From Chrysopilus asiliformis (taxonomy: Eukaryota > Arthropoda > Insecta > Diptera > Rhagionidae): a DNA stretch of 64,000 nt. Of the stretch, positions 10,331-20,272 are shown one piece after another. Where the stretch lies: the NCBI GenBank assembly GCA_964034945.1, contig OZ035960.1, positions 74,197,085 through 74,261,084 of the forward strand, in the 5' to 3' direction. Position numbers and translations under genes: made by a program. Under the pieces are notes generated by a model that searched no databases, had not been told where the DNA came from, and saw only the letters and a program-made list of their open reading frames with translations. Position 1 is the first letter of the stretch, and each line of letters begins with the position of its first letter.

Positions 10331-10774
10331 ATTTAAAAAAAATAATTTTAGAAATTTTAGAAATTAAGAAGTCTAATATTAATTTTCCAGAAGCACTTAG
10401 ATTTGTTAATGGATCAATAAGTCTTTTGCGTTTAACATCCACCAACAAACCAAATGCCTTTAAGAAATCTGCCCCAACTATTGGTCCCGAAACCTCAGCA
10501 ATGATAAAAGGAAATGTAAAATTTCTTTTCAAACCCAAATTCAATCTTAACAATTTAATTCCATAAGTATTGGTTTTAGTAGAATTTGCCGCGAATAATT
10601 TGAAATGTGATAATTGTGGCTTATTACGAGCAGAAACTGGGATTACCGAAACGTCTCCACCACTATCTATTAAAAATTGCATTTTAATTGAATCATCGTA
10701 TAAAAAAAAGCGACTATGTGAATTGGCCACATCATTCGTCACCAGTAATGATGGACCCGTTAATTTTCCGAATT
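10331..10774 (-). pseudogene. Gypsy-type retrotransposon: aspartic protease
   Basis: About 137 codons. The active-site motif reads FLIDSGGDVSVIP, where retropepsins have D-S/T-G-A, so the fourth position is Gly rather than Ala. The flap and C-terminal signature IVGADFLKAFGLLVD (close to the usual LLGADFLxxFGLLVD) follow. In the ancestral element it lay directly after the gag zinc knuckle; a DINE-1-like insertion (10775-11388) now separates them. The retropepsin matures gag-pol. Confidence 0.85.
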
Positions 10775-11388
10775 TTTATACCCGTATGGTGAAACCAAAG
10801 GGTATATTAACTTTGCCTTACCGTTTGTAACGCCAAGATCCCGTCATCGCACAAAAAAAAGAAATACACCAGTGTGTTTAGAATGATAAAAAAAATTGAA
10901 TTTTACATGTCCGTCCGTCTGTCTGTCCGTCTGTCCGTCTGTCTGTCCGTCTGTCCGTCTGTCTGTCCGTCTGTCTGTCCGTCTGTCTGTCCGTCTGTCT
11001 GTGGCGCGGATTGCGGGCGCACGGATTGAGCTAGAGACTTGAAATTTTGCGTGGATCCGTTTTTCGTAAAATGCGAGGCTAAGTTCGTTAATGGGCAAAA
11101 ATGGACCATTAGGGGGGGTACCCCCCATACGAACGAAAACTTTTTTTGCGAATATCTCAAAAACGGTGCATCCTATCAAAAAAGTCCAAGAACAAAAGTT
11201 ATTTAGGATATGATTCTACATAAAACTCCCATACATCAAAATCCGATTGGAATAAATTTTAAAAAATCTTATTGGAAGGTTTGACTTCAAAGTGGAATTT
11301 TGGTATAACTGTTCGAATTTTGATACGAATATCACCATACGGGTCTCCAATGATTGCCAGATTGGCAATTATAGCTTTTGTTATGTTT
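10775..11388 (+). mobile_element. DINE-1/mini-me-like element, copy 1 (full length)
   Basis: Shows all marks of the family used throughout this annotation: left end TTTTATACCCGTATGGTG, a conserved box GTAACGCCAAGATCC, a (GTCY)n core (10915-11001), a conserved midsection (GAGCTAGAGACTTGAAATTT), the subterminal inverse CACCATACGGG near 11333, a 3' stem-loop ATTGCCAGATTGGCAAT, and the end GCTTTTGTTATGTTT. No TIR or clear target duplication. This architecture matches Helentron-derived non-autonomous DINE-1/mini-me elements. It lies between Gypsy gag and protease. Confidence 0.85.
10915..11001. repeat. (GTCY)n microsatellite core
   Basis: About 21 units of GTCT/GTCC. Apparent proteins such as RTDRRTDRRTD in this stretch are translations of the microsatellite, not genes. 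Confidence 0.95.
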
Positions 11389-12214
11389 CGATTTGTAATT
11401 TCATGGAGGAATAAATTTGGCTGCTTTATCGCCAAATTTACCATGATACCAACAAAAGGATTTACTTGTTGAATAATTTCGTGAACGAGAACGTAAATTT
11501 GAATTGTCGTGACGAGAAACATGTTTTTGTTCAAATTTTAATTTTTTAATTTCATCCGTTAACATTTCTATATCATGTTTAAGTTGCGATAAAATATTAT
11601 TATCCAACTGCTAATTACTAGATGAGGAAACTGAGACAATTTCATGTCCAGTATAAACTGATAAAATTTTATTACCCATTTCGGCCAATCCATCAAGAGG
11701 ATCTCTACTCCCAGATAAAATGGCCTGGACAGTATGAGGCAAACGCTCTAACCATAAAGATTTTAAAACATTGTACGAAATTGAATCGCCTGCCAAACTC
11801 TTTATTTGTCGCAATAGATCTGACGGTTTTTTGTCACCTAAATCAAGATCTTTCAATACTTTTTTTTAGTTTACTGTCTTCAGATTCCGCTAAACGACCG
11901 ATTAAAGCTTGTTTTAATGCGCAATATTTGTTCCAAATTGGAGGATTTATTAGAACACCACTGACGTGTTCTAAAATATCTTCATCTAAAGAAGCTACAA
12001 CAATATTATATTTTGTATTATCGCTCAAAATATGACTATTGGAAAATTGAACTTCCAATTGAATAAACCAAAGTGGCTTGTTCTTCCAAAATTTTGGAGC
12101 ACGAACACTAACCGCACCGATATTCGAATTAATTTCGTTATTATTAATATTTGGTGAATCTGATGGCGAAGTAGCGTTGGCAGTTGACAAATTAACGTTA
12201 TAGCCCTCACTCAT
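11389..12214 (-). pseudogene. Gypsy gag, duplicate copy 1
   Basis: Start ATG at 12214 (MSEGYNVNLST). The frame runs through a retroviral-matrix/capsid-like region (VRAPKFWKNKPLWFIQLEVQF, a typical insect Gypsy gag motif) and is broken at an 8-A run near 11866-11873 by a one-base shift. It continues with a LGDKKPSDLLRQ segment and a C-terminal knuckle CWYHGKFGDKAAKF, in which the expected later cysteines are Phe and a TGA stop. Gag packages RNA; this copy is dead. The same frameshift is present in the duplicate copy, so it predates the duplication. Confidence 0.85.
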
Positions 12215-12420
12215 TTTATATGAATTTTATTAAAAACTAATGTAATTATGAATAAAATATAAAAAATTTAAAGAAACTTATCTTAAAATACTAAGTTAAG
12301 CTTGATGGGAGAAAAATCTCTGGAAAATGTACAGCTGAAGAAACACAATCGATAAGTTGTTGATAGATGAAAAATTGTAGTTACAAGGTGAAATTTTAAA
12401 TGCTATTGTTGATCAATCTG

Positions 12421-12451
12421 CACGGACATGTAAAATTGAATTTTACATGTC
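12421..12451. repeat. Palindromic duplication junction
   Basis: CGGACATGTAAAATT is followed after one base by its exact complement AATTTTACATGTCCG. The right half is the normal sequence of the DINE-1-like element; the left half is an extra inverted copy found only at this breakpoint. Confidence 0.93.
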
Positions 12452-12896
12452 CGTCCGTCTGTCTGTCCGTCTGTCTGTCCGTCTGTCCGTCTGTCTGTCC
12501 GTCTGTCTGGGGCGCGGATTGCGGGCGCACGGATTGAGCTAGAGACTTGAAATTTTGCGTGGATCCGTTTTTCGTAAAATGCGAGGCTAAGTTCGTTAAT
12601 GGGCAAAAATGGACCATTAGGGGGGGTACCCCCCATACGAACGAAAACTTTTTTTGCGAATATCTCAAAAACGGTGCATCCTATCAAAAAAGTCCAAGAA
12701 CAAAAGTTATTTAGGATATGATTCTACATAAAACTCCCATACATCAAAATCCGATTGGAATAAATTTTAAAAAATCTTATTGGAAGGTTTGACTTCAAAG
12801 TGGAATTTTGGTATAACTGTTCGAATTTTGATACGAATATCACCATACGGGTCTCCAATGATTGCCAGATTGGCAATTATAGCTTTTGTTATGTTT
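12437..12896 (+). mobile_element. DINE-1-like element, copy 2 (left end lost in duplication)
   Basis: Matches copy 1 from the AATTTTACATGTCCG position onward, with a shorter (GTCY)n core (12449-12509). The left ~115 bp (TATACCCG...GAATGAT) is absent because the duplication breakpoint lies inside the element. Confidence 0.88.
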
Positions 12897-13722
12897 CGAT
12901 TTGTAATTTCATGGAGGAACAAATTTGGCTGCTTTATCGCCAAATTTACCATGATACCAACAAAAGGATTTACTTGTTGAATAATTTCGTGAACGAGAAC
13001 GTAAATTTGAATTGTCGTGACGAGAAACATGTTTTTGTTCAAATTTTAATTTTTTAATTTCATCCGTTAACATTTCTATATCATGTTTAAGTTGCGATAA
13101 AATATTATTATCCAACTGCTAATTACTAGATGAGGAAACTGAGACAATTTCATGTCCAGTATAAACTGATAAAATTTTATTACCCATTTCGGCCAATCCA
13201 TCAAGAGGATCTCTACTCCCAGATAAAATGGCCTGGACAGTATGAGGCAAACGCTCTAACCATAAAGATTTTAAAACATTGTACGAAATTGAATCGCCTG
13301 CCAAACTCTTTATTTGTCGCAATAGATCTGACGGTTTTTTGTCACCTAAATCAAGATCTTTCAATACTTTTTTTTAGTTTACTGTCTTCAGATTCCGCTA
13401 AACGACCGATTAAAGCTTGTTTTAATGCGCAATATTTGTTCCAAATTGGAGGATTTATTAGAACACCACTGACGTGTTCTAAAATATCTTCATCTAAAGA
13501 AGCTACAACAATATTATATTTTGTATTATCGCTCAAAATATGACTATTGGAAAATTGAACTTCCAATTGAATAAACCAAAGTGGCTTGTTCTTCCAAAAT
13601 TTTGGAGCACGAACACTAACCGCACCGATATTCGAATTAATTTCGTTATTATTAATATTTGGTGAATCTGATGGCGAAGAAGCGTTGGCAGTTGACAAAT
13701 TAACGTTATAGCCCTCACTCAT
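12897..13722 (-). pseudogene. Gypsy gag, duplicate copy 2
   Basis: Near-identical to the copy at 11389-12214, including the one-base shift in the A run near 13380 and the stop replacing the last knuckle cysteine. One difference in the N-terminal part changes T to S. This is the copy adjacent to the natural leader and primer binding site, so it holds the original position relative to the 5' end. Confidence 0.85.
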
Positions 13723-14183
13723 TTTATATGAATTTTATTAAAAACTAATGTAATTATGAATAAAATATAAAAAATTTAAAGAAACTTATCTTAAAATACT
13801 AAGTTAAGCTTGATGGGAGAAAAATCTCTGGAAAATATACAGCTGAAGAAACACAATCGATAAGTTGTTGATAGATGAAAAATTGTAGTTACAAGGTGAA
13901 ATTTTAAATGCTATTGTTGATCAATCTGCATTTAATGTGTAGAATTGAAAATCTTGCAGACTTGATTTAACTTTTTTGCTTCATTTGATTGGCACTTCAC
14001 CATTTTGCATAATAATTTTCGATATTTGTTACTTCGCCAATAAATTCTTCAAATATAAAATTCGTCACCAAAAAGCCGTTACAAAATTGAATTGGTTGGA
14101 CTTTTCTTCGTTGATTTTTTGTTGAGAGGCTTCCTTATTGGGAACTTCTCTGTCGGGGTCTCCGTTGTCAGGGAACTTCTTTT
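13723..14183 (-). other. Gypsy 5' leader
   Basis: Non-coding stretch between the primer binding site and the gag start on the minus strand. It includes repeated phrases around GGAACTTCT and GTCGGGGTC (14135-14190), the latter echoing part of the primer binding site. No ORF. Confidence 0.6.
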
Positions 14184-14196
14184 GTCGGGGTCACCA
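14184..14196 (-). other. Primer binding site, tRNA-Trp type
   Basis: On the minus strand TGGTGACCCCGAC, complementary to the 3' end GTCGGGGTCACCA of eukaryotic tRNA-Trp. It lies about 460 bp upstream of gag, at the place where minus-strand DNA synthesis of an LTR element starts. The LTR should abut it on the right; a CTTCA-AT stretch (14197-14204) would be its end. Confidence 0.7.
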
Positions 14197-14850
14197 ATTG
14201 AAGTGGAAGTATTAAGAAGTATTAATCCAAACTTCTTTTTATTTATTTACATATTCTAGAATTAATCATTTACAACACATTTAAAACAAATTATATTTTT
14301 TGATGATTTTCAAATCAATTAAAACAAAATATACTTCTATTCAGTTTGAAATTACAAATTTTGACATGTTAACCTAACGGAATACTTAAATTATTAGAAA
14401 ATTTACAGTTGAAATTTAAAATTATTAAAATCAAAATTTACAGTGTATATTAAACTGCCGCCACACATTAATACCAAAAACTGGGATTTTCCGCAAGAAA
14501 CAGTGGAAAAATTGAAAAAATATGAGTGAAAATGCGAGTATATTTGCAATTTTAATACGACCGCGAAAAGATGTGTTAACGGTTTAAAGAAAAATTGTAT
14601 CAATTAGTATTATTTTACGAACAGCAGCGTTAATCCTTTTTTGTGAATACCCTGAATAAAAACATCTTTTATGGCTTTTATAATTTTATTGAGCCTACGG
14701 TTACAAGTTGCAATAAGTTTTGACACTGATATTAAACCGATGAAACTGACGATTATTTTTTATTCTAGGGTTATTTATACATTTGAGAAAGGTTTACATT
14801 ATGATTCTTATAGTAGGGCTAAATGACGCATGTTGCATATGAATCAATGC
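14197..14850. other. Probable 5' LTR region plus unassigned DNA
   Basis: By position this should hold the Gypsy 5' LTR (minus orientation), starting at 14199. No second LTR copy is available in the window to fix its other end. At 14641-14653 the phrase TGTGAATACCCTG matches 13 bp of the end of the MITE at 3631-4133, but its partner end is not present. No gene is seen. Confidence 0.4.
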
Positions 14851-15540
14851 CACTGCAATGTTTATCAACTGATCTTTGTGATTCAGACCTACGTGCACCT
14901 GTAACTCATCTAACATGATGAACCTTTTAAATATAATATATGAATCATGATTGAACTAATTGTATTTAACTATAATAGGTATGTAATAATAATCTTTACT
15001 CCCTTCTTTTAATTAGCACTTTCAATGTGCACATTGAATGTGTTTTAATTGTTTCATTTCTTTTACTTGTTTAATGTTTTCTAAGTGTAATTTATCGACA
15101 GTACAATTTGCATTTATCCCTTTAATTAATTTCGCGATATAAGAATTTTTTGGCAAGTTTATTATGTCTTTCCCTTTTACATACTAAGGTTTCATGAAAT
15201 CTACTACATTGTTTTCGTATAGGATAATAATCTACTTTGCTAATTAAGAAGTTGTGATAGTCCAAAACAGTTTGTTTTTCATTGATTGTTATTGCCCTTA
15301 AAACCAAGTGATCATTTTTTTTGTCATGTGTATGGATACCATGAGGATTAAATCGTTGCGAATTGCTACAGACGAGGTTGCGAAATTTTGAGCTTCAGCT
15401 TCGTTTTTGTATGGTAGGTTTTCTATTGCTTTGATTACCTGATTTAATTCTAATCTGTTTAAGATTTTTGTATTAATAATTCCTTTTTTTTGCCCAATGA
15501 ATTGCACCTGTAATTTGGTCAATTTCATGCTTCATGATTA
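14850..15540 (-). pseudogene. Errantivirus-like env remnant
   Basis: Two overlapping minus-strand frames (about 15528-15298 and 15307-15122) read as one degraded glycoprotein gene: an AKKGIINTKIL motif, a region with ENLPYKNEAEA, then NEKQTVLDYHNFL and a Cys-bearing stretch (IRKQCSRFHETLVC). The order and motifs resemble the membrane-anchored Env of insect errantiviruses, related to baculovirus F proteins. An indel in the A run near 15315 separates the frames, and further stops lie downstream, so no functional protein is encoded. It sits upstream of the Gypsy 5' end, so it belongs to another, older element. Confidence 0.6.
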
Positions 15541-16040
15541 GTAATTTATTGAACAGGTTTTGTACCAAGTGTTTGTTTATTGATCAAATGAATGTTTTTG
15601 TTTTTATGAATTTTAATATTTGATTATAATTTTTCAATATTTTATTAGATGTTTTGAAAAAGTTTTTATTAATTATGATTTGTTTATTGTATTTGTCTCG
15701 GAGTTCATTTTGGGTATTAATAATACATATCTTCTAGATCATAAGGATATGGTGATCCTGCGATTCATTTCCATGCTGATCCTATTCAATTTATGGCTCT
15801 TCTTACACGATGCTCTCTTATACTTGCTTTCATATTTCAATCTGAAAATGTTCAACTTCGCGGTAATCAAACTATACGGTATGTAGTACTTCATACCAAG
15901 TGTAATTACGTTCGTGACCTTTGCAGTCGCAATGTCAACGTCCCTTTCATTGAAATAATCGGACTACTTGTAAGCTGAAATGAACATTTGTTTTGTTTTA
16001 GCTTTGCCTTTATCAGTCGTGAAAGTTTTTTCTGTTAAAC
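15541..16040. other. No gene recognised
   Basis: AT-rich DNA. A hydrophobic plus-strand frame at 15620-15886 has no recognisable family features and is judged a chance ORF. Confidence 0.5.
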
Positions 16041-16526
16041 CTGAATTAGGTCCAGTGCAACTGTGGCACTGTGTAAGCTGCAAAATATTGGTTAAGGTTC
16101 TCCCAGTTGGCTTTTTTAAAATGCCAAACAGTAAAGTATACCTTTAGTTGTATTTTTTTGGGGCCTTTCGGTAGAAAATGAACAGCTTACCGGACAATGA
16201 TCAGATCCTCCCAGGAAGGATACAACGGATTTCTGGTTAAAAACACATCCAACAGATACCAGTTATTGACCTGCAATATCTAGAATTCTCTTTTGTTTAT
16301 CTACAATTTACGTTACCAAGTTTAATTGGGCGAAGAGTTCCGTGTGCGAACCAACAGGATCAGGATGGCATGACAAAGGAAGCCACTTATCATTATGGAC
16401 GTTGGAATCGCTCGCAACAACAACGTCAGCGTCAGAATTTGATACAGTAATTACATCGATGGAGTCAGATAATTTGTCCAACTCCACTTCGGTAAATGAA
16501 ACATAGGTAGATGTGCTTGCGCATAT

Positions 16527-17219
16527 CAGTGCCGTCTTAGCTCTAAGACGATATAGGCAATGCCTAAGGGCACCACGACTGGGGACATCACAATTTTATC
16601 TAGTCAAGAAAAATTCTATAAAATTAAACACAGATACTTCTGTACAAAATGTTTTATTTCGAACTATTGAATTATTAACAACGATTTTAAATATAAAATC
16701 AATTATTTTCTGATTTCTTTATGTTCTTACGTCTAATTTTGGCTGCAATAAAAGTGTCAATAACTTCATAAAAACTAATTGTGTCTAATGCGCGTCGTTC
16801 AATACAAATTAGAGATAATGAATTGAATTTTTCGTCGGTCAAGCTATTTCTGAAATAGTTTTTAATGCACTTTAATTTGGAAAACGATCGCTTGTCAGTT
16901 ACGTTGGTGACAAAGAAACAAAGATAAATTCGGAGAAGGATTTTAATGTTGGGAAATGTCAAATGCAACAGGCGCAAAATCATAGAACTAGGAACACTAG
17001 GAATATGGATGGTGCGGTACGTGCGCACTGAGCAGTATGTTCAATGACAAATTAACCGATGTTATTCAAACACACGCAAAACACTCGCAATACAAGCATC
17101 GTGTACTAATTTTATTTGCTATAAATTTGGGTATTCTATAGTTTTCCTACTTCGAGGGCACCATTTTGAGGAAAAATATATTTTGCCTAAGGGCATCACA
17201 AAGTAATAAGACGGCACTG
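16527..17219. mobile_element. hAT element, internally deleted, 693 bp
   Basis: Terminal inverted repeats CAGTGCCGTCTTA (16527-16539) and TAAGACGGCACTG (17207-17219) are flanked by the perfect 8-bp duplication GCGCATAT (16519-16526 and 17220-17227). The 8-bp duplication and CAGTG end are hAT hallmarks. Secondary inverted phrases (GCCTAAGGGCA) lie just inside each end. It retains the transposase C-terminus (next entry). It interrupts the endonuclease remnant. Confidence 0.95.
16699..17028 (-). pseudogene. hAT transposase C-terminal dimerisation domain
   Basis: About 109 residues. Recognisable block: FPNIKILLRIYL, then a RSFSKLKCIKNYFRNSLTDEK run, then ALDTISFYEVIDTFIAAKIRRK at the end. This is the hATC dimerisation domain as seen in ZMYM-type/hAT transposases. 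The catalytic RNase H-like core is absent, so this is a leftover carried by a non-autonomous element. Confidence 0.88.
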
Positions 17220-17699
17220 GCGCATATGGAGCTTTAGCCAGATGAAATTAAATTCTAGATTAGCCCATTTTCCGAAATTAAAAAGAAGTGAGTAAAGTAA
17301 ATCATTGCGGATATAAATTGCAATTCTCCTTTGACCTGGGTCGCAGTCACGATCAACTTTAGTCTCACCCAAAGCCAGTACCTCTATTTTTTTGGATTAG
17401 ATGTATGTAAACAGAAAAATGGTTCTCTTTTTTCCTCGAACATTACAAAAATCAAAAGAATTTTGACTTACCTGCATCGATCCAACAAATAACACAAAGT
17501 TACAACACGGACACAAACAATAACCAAGTGGAACCTACGAGGATACAAAAGAGCTATAAACGATTAGCGGTTGCTCGGTACAAATGCCTTACGCAGACTG
17601 GTGTTAATCGCTCCATGCCCTCCGCAGAAACTCTACTCGACCGGGAAAGATGTTGTAAAAGGGCCTTATAAACCCTTTTACCCTAGAACTTTACTAAAT

Positions 17700-17830
17700 A
17701 AATGTGTAGTTTTTACTGATGAGCGCTGCAATGAAACCCTTGGTTGTCTTGATTCCGCTGCGTTTCAACGGTCGTAGTGTCACAGGGCCAGTGTAGTCGA
17801 CGCCGATTCTGTGAAATGGACGACAGGATT
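17700..17830 (-). pseudogene. BEL/Pao integrase fragment
   Basis: The minus strand reads FHRIGVDYTGPVTLRPLKRS, then GIKTTKGFIAALIS: the first catalytic-Asp block (GVDYxGP) of BEL integrases. The rest of the core is missing to the left, where the element is truncated near 17690. Confidence 0.82.
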
Positions 17831-18199
17831 CCTTCTGGTATAATGGCAAATGGCCCATTAGCTGCTGTTAGATGCATAGTCGCGACTTGAAGCAAGTGGT
17901 GCAATTCCAGATTAACTTGCGTACTAACCTCATTCCTCCGACAATCCAAAATTGTGACTAGATAGTGCTAAGGACTAATTGGAGTTCTCCATATAACGTC
18001 AGTTTATGAGTCTCTTCGATAATCAACCTTGTAAGCGAACTCGACGAGGGTAGCAAAATTGGAAATCGACGATTATTGTCAAATTTCGACTTACGTAGTC
18101 ATCCGCCAACTCTACTGACGCCAGTACCATCGATGAACGGATGTAATTTAATAAATGTCGACTTTGGGTTTAATGGCGCTTGATTAATGCACGCCTTGA

Positions 18200-18545
18200 T
18201 CTCATCTGAAATTTGAGTAATTTTTATTAAGCAACCGATGAATTTGGCAGCGTTTTGCTCTTGATTTTGCCACCGAGATTTGAGCAGTCTTAGTGGGCGC
18301 AGCTGGTACACCACCACCCTTTTTAGTTTCGTTAATGATGAATAGGATTCTATGATGATGAATAGAATTCCGATTGCACAAAGAGTTAAGCCAGGATAAA
18401 AGTATTGTGGAAGCAGTTGATTTATATAGGCGTTGTTGAGGAAGCTCAAAAGCTGTTGCGACTTGACCGATGAGTCGACTCAATAAGACAGCTCCGCACA
18501 ATTCCGCACAGACGAGGAAGACTTCTTGATTTAATTGGTGCAACT
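18200..18545 (-). pseudogene. BEL/Pao RNase H region
   Basis: Recognisable block LCGAVLLSRLIGQVATAF followed by ILLSWLNS, matching the LELCGAxLLARL...AWL signature found between RT and integrase in Pao elements. Two overlapping frames indicate a frame break. Confidence 0.75.
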
Positions 18546-18641
18546 ATAATTGTTGGAACATCATTTTTGCAATTATAGTAGATGGCGCCAGTCCTAATGG
18601 GTCATAAACTTCGGGCGTACAAGATAATAAGGCTCGCTTAA

Positions 18642-18875
18642 CACGTTCACCACTCAACGTCACGTATATGTGACGTTGTAGTTTTCCCTGAAACTCACGT
18701 CATACATATGGGTCACATTTTATTAAAAATGTAATGTGACACTAATCCTACTAAAAACTCAAGTCACATTTAAGTGTCTTAACTATCTGTCCCAAATATG
18801 TGACATGCAGTTTCTCTCAGAAAAAATGTTCAAAAAGTCAAAAAAAAATTAAAAAATACGTGAATGGTGAACGAG
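18642..18875. mobile_element. TTAA-flanked MITE (piggyBac-like), 234 bp
   Basis: Ends CACGTTCACCA (18642) and TGGTGAACGAG (to 18875) are imperfect inverted repeats, each bordered by TTAA (18638-18641, 18876-18879). The interior contains repeated TGTGAC/GTCACAT phrases (GTCACGTATATGTGACG) and no gene. TTAA targets are typical of piggyBac-type transposition. It lies within BEL/Pao pol. Confidence 0.8.
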
Positions 18876-18899
18876 TTAATGACTGAACGACTAATTTCG

Positions 18900-19400
18900 A
18901 TAATCGTAACCTTGAATCCAAATTCGTCAATTGCGGTATACCATTGCAGACCCAGCATTTTGATGGACTGCTCGTCTTCAATGGACTGCAGGCGACACCT
19001 CTCGATGGGATTCCGGTAAAATTGGTAAGTTTTGATGAGTTAGATTAAGTATTGAATGCTTTTAGTTTCGTAGGTAACAGTAAGGAGTGAGTAATCGCTA
19101 TAGGGTCGTCCGTGCTCTAACGCCAGATGATACGTTGAGGATTAGCGTCTACTGCTGCGACTCTAACCTGCCGGAATATTTTTTCGATGTCTCCTGTCAC
19201 AGTGAATTCATGAGAACGAAAACGTAATAAAATCGTGATGAGCTTTTGTTGCAGCGGTCGTCCTTGCGTTTGGCGGTCGATAAAGGAAACTCCCTTGGCA
19301 TTGAAAACGTAACGCAATTTCGTCGTTGTACTTGCCTCATTTAGCATCGCATAATTGGGCAGATATTAAAAGTCGTCCGGTGCATTTACATTGCTTACCG
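18900..19400 (-). pseudogene. BEL/Pao reverse transcriptase fragment
   Basis: Around 19347-19117: KLRYVFNAKGVSF, GRPLQQKLITILLRFRSHEF and TGDIEKIFRQVRV...RIIWR. These match the Pao RT motif set (VFDAS, GPDLQ..L..ILLRFR, DIEKMFRQI). The YxDD motif is not found in frame, and sequence further left is degraded. Confidence 0.85.
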
Positions 19401-19749
19401 CTGGCATATGCTCTAGCGATTCATATTCCTTCATGAAGCGCTTGTAGTCTACGACCAGACTTGGGTTGTTTAAAAATTTTCGCTCCATACTTAATAGTAT
19501 CTTGATTGCGATTTCACGTAATTTTCCAAATTGGTTGGTTTCATTAATTGGTGTTTTGACAATATATCTGCCGGAATAATCACTGCCGGAGCGAAATACT
19601 ACTCACACCTTGTATCTTCAGTTGGCCATTGGCATTTGGACGGTATTATTTCTTCTGTTTGCCAAAATTTACTAACGGCCCGCGTCAGCGCAGCATCTAT
19701 GTAAATATTTACCTAATTTGCCTTGTAAGATACACCCTTTACCTGTCAA

Positions 19750-20118
19750 TCAGGAAAATTCCAAATTGGTGTTATTGGCAGTCGGCGAGTCATTGGTTCC
19801 CTTGCGAATGCCTTCGAGTATGATGTTCCCAAGGACATAAACTCCAATGAGAATATCCACAGTTGGATCAGCTAACCTTAAGTTCGATATCCTGTCCAAT
19901 GAATCTGAGGGAAGCTTTTCGGTAGGTAACTTGTCCGTTAGCTTTGTTAGAAAATGCGTTTCGAACAAGATTTGAAAGACTCTTTGTCGAGATTTAAATG
20001 TCATTATGACCTTTCCATCTGATTTTCCGGCATTGACAGCCGCTAGCCCACTCACGGATGGGTTGTGCTTTAGACATAAACGTTGGAGACATGGCTCATG
20101 AAAACGACTGACGGCCAA
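19750..20118 (-). pseudogene. BEL/Pao protease region
   Basis: A 122-residue frame with a pattern typical of Pao proteases: CLKHNPSVSGLAAVNAGKS, a LTDKLPTEKLPSDSLDRISN segment, and LADPTVDILIGVYVLGNII near its C-terminus. The catalytic D-S-G lies just upstream in a shifted frame (near 20130) and is not cleanly readable. Confidence 0.75.
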
Positions 20119-20272
20119 AATCTAATAAAGCTCTTGCGAGTTGGAGATCATTGGTAGCATCTATAACATCAACCAGCGCTGTTGAAAGGAGAACTTGGCC
20201 ATTAGAAGCTGCAAAGTTGAATGTAATGGATGATAATTCCTTCTCGGCATACAAGAGAGTGTAATGTCGGGT

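Larger units (their letters stand above)
10893..13930. repeat. Tandem duplication of ~1.5 kb (DINE-1-like core plus Gypsy gag)
   Basis: The segment 10893-12421 is repeated at 12437-13930 with a constant offset of 1508 bp beyond the microsatellite. Only scattered differences are visible (for example GGAATAAATT/GGAACAAATT, GAAGTAGCG/GAAGAAGCG, AAAATGTACA/AAAATATACA), besides the length of the (GTCY)n core. The copies share the gag frameshift. The junction is a short perfect palindrome (see 12421-12451). Confidence 0.92.
16041..17480 (-). pseudogene. Jockey-like endonuclease remnant, split by a hAT element
   Basis: Minus-strand fragments give endonuclease motifs in order: NVRG near 17455, ALGETKVDRDCDPGQRRIAI near 17370-17310, LEFNFIWLKL near 17250, then after the hAT insertion DSIDVITVSNSDADVVVAS, DSNVHND (catalytic D-N) and GSHTELFAQLNLV near 16340-16310. 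The last part (NWYLLDVFLTRNPLY...SWEDLIIV, about 16260-16200) resembles the DLVF...PLYPSDHH region. Multiple stops and shifts; only an EN relic survives. Confidence 0.7.

Noticed and set aside
10844..11179. Reading frames with RTDRRTDRRTDRQTDG repeats (also at 12396, 36723, 37639, 42369 and 53076)
   Set aside because: They are translations of (GTCY)n cores and flanks of DINE-1-like elements; the same frames recur with every copy.
15620..15886. Hydrophobic 88-codon frame resembling a membrane protein
   Set aside because: Composition follows from local T-richness; no family motif, no flanking gene structure.
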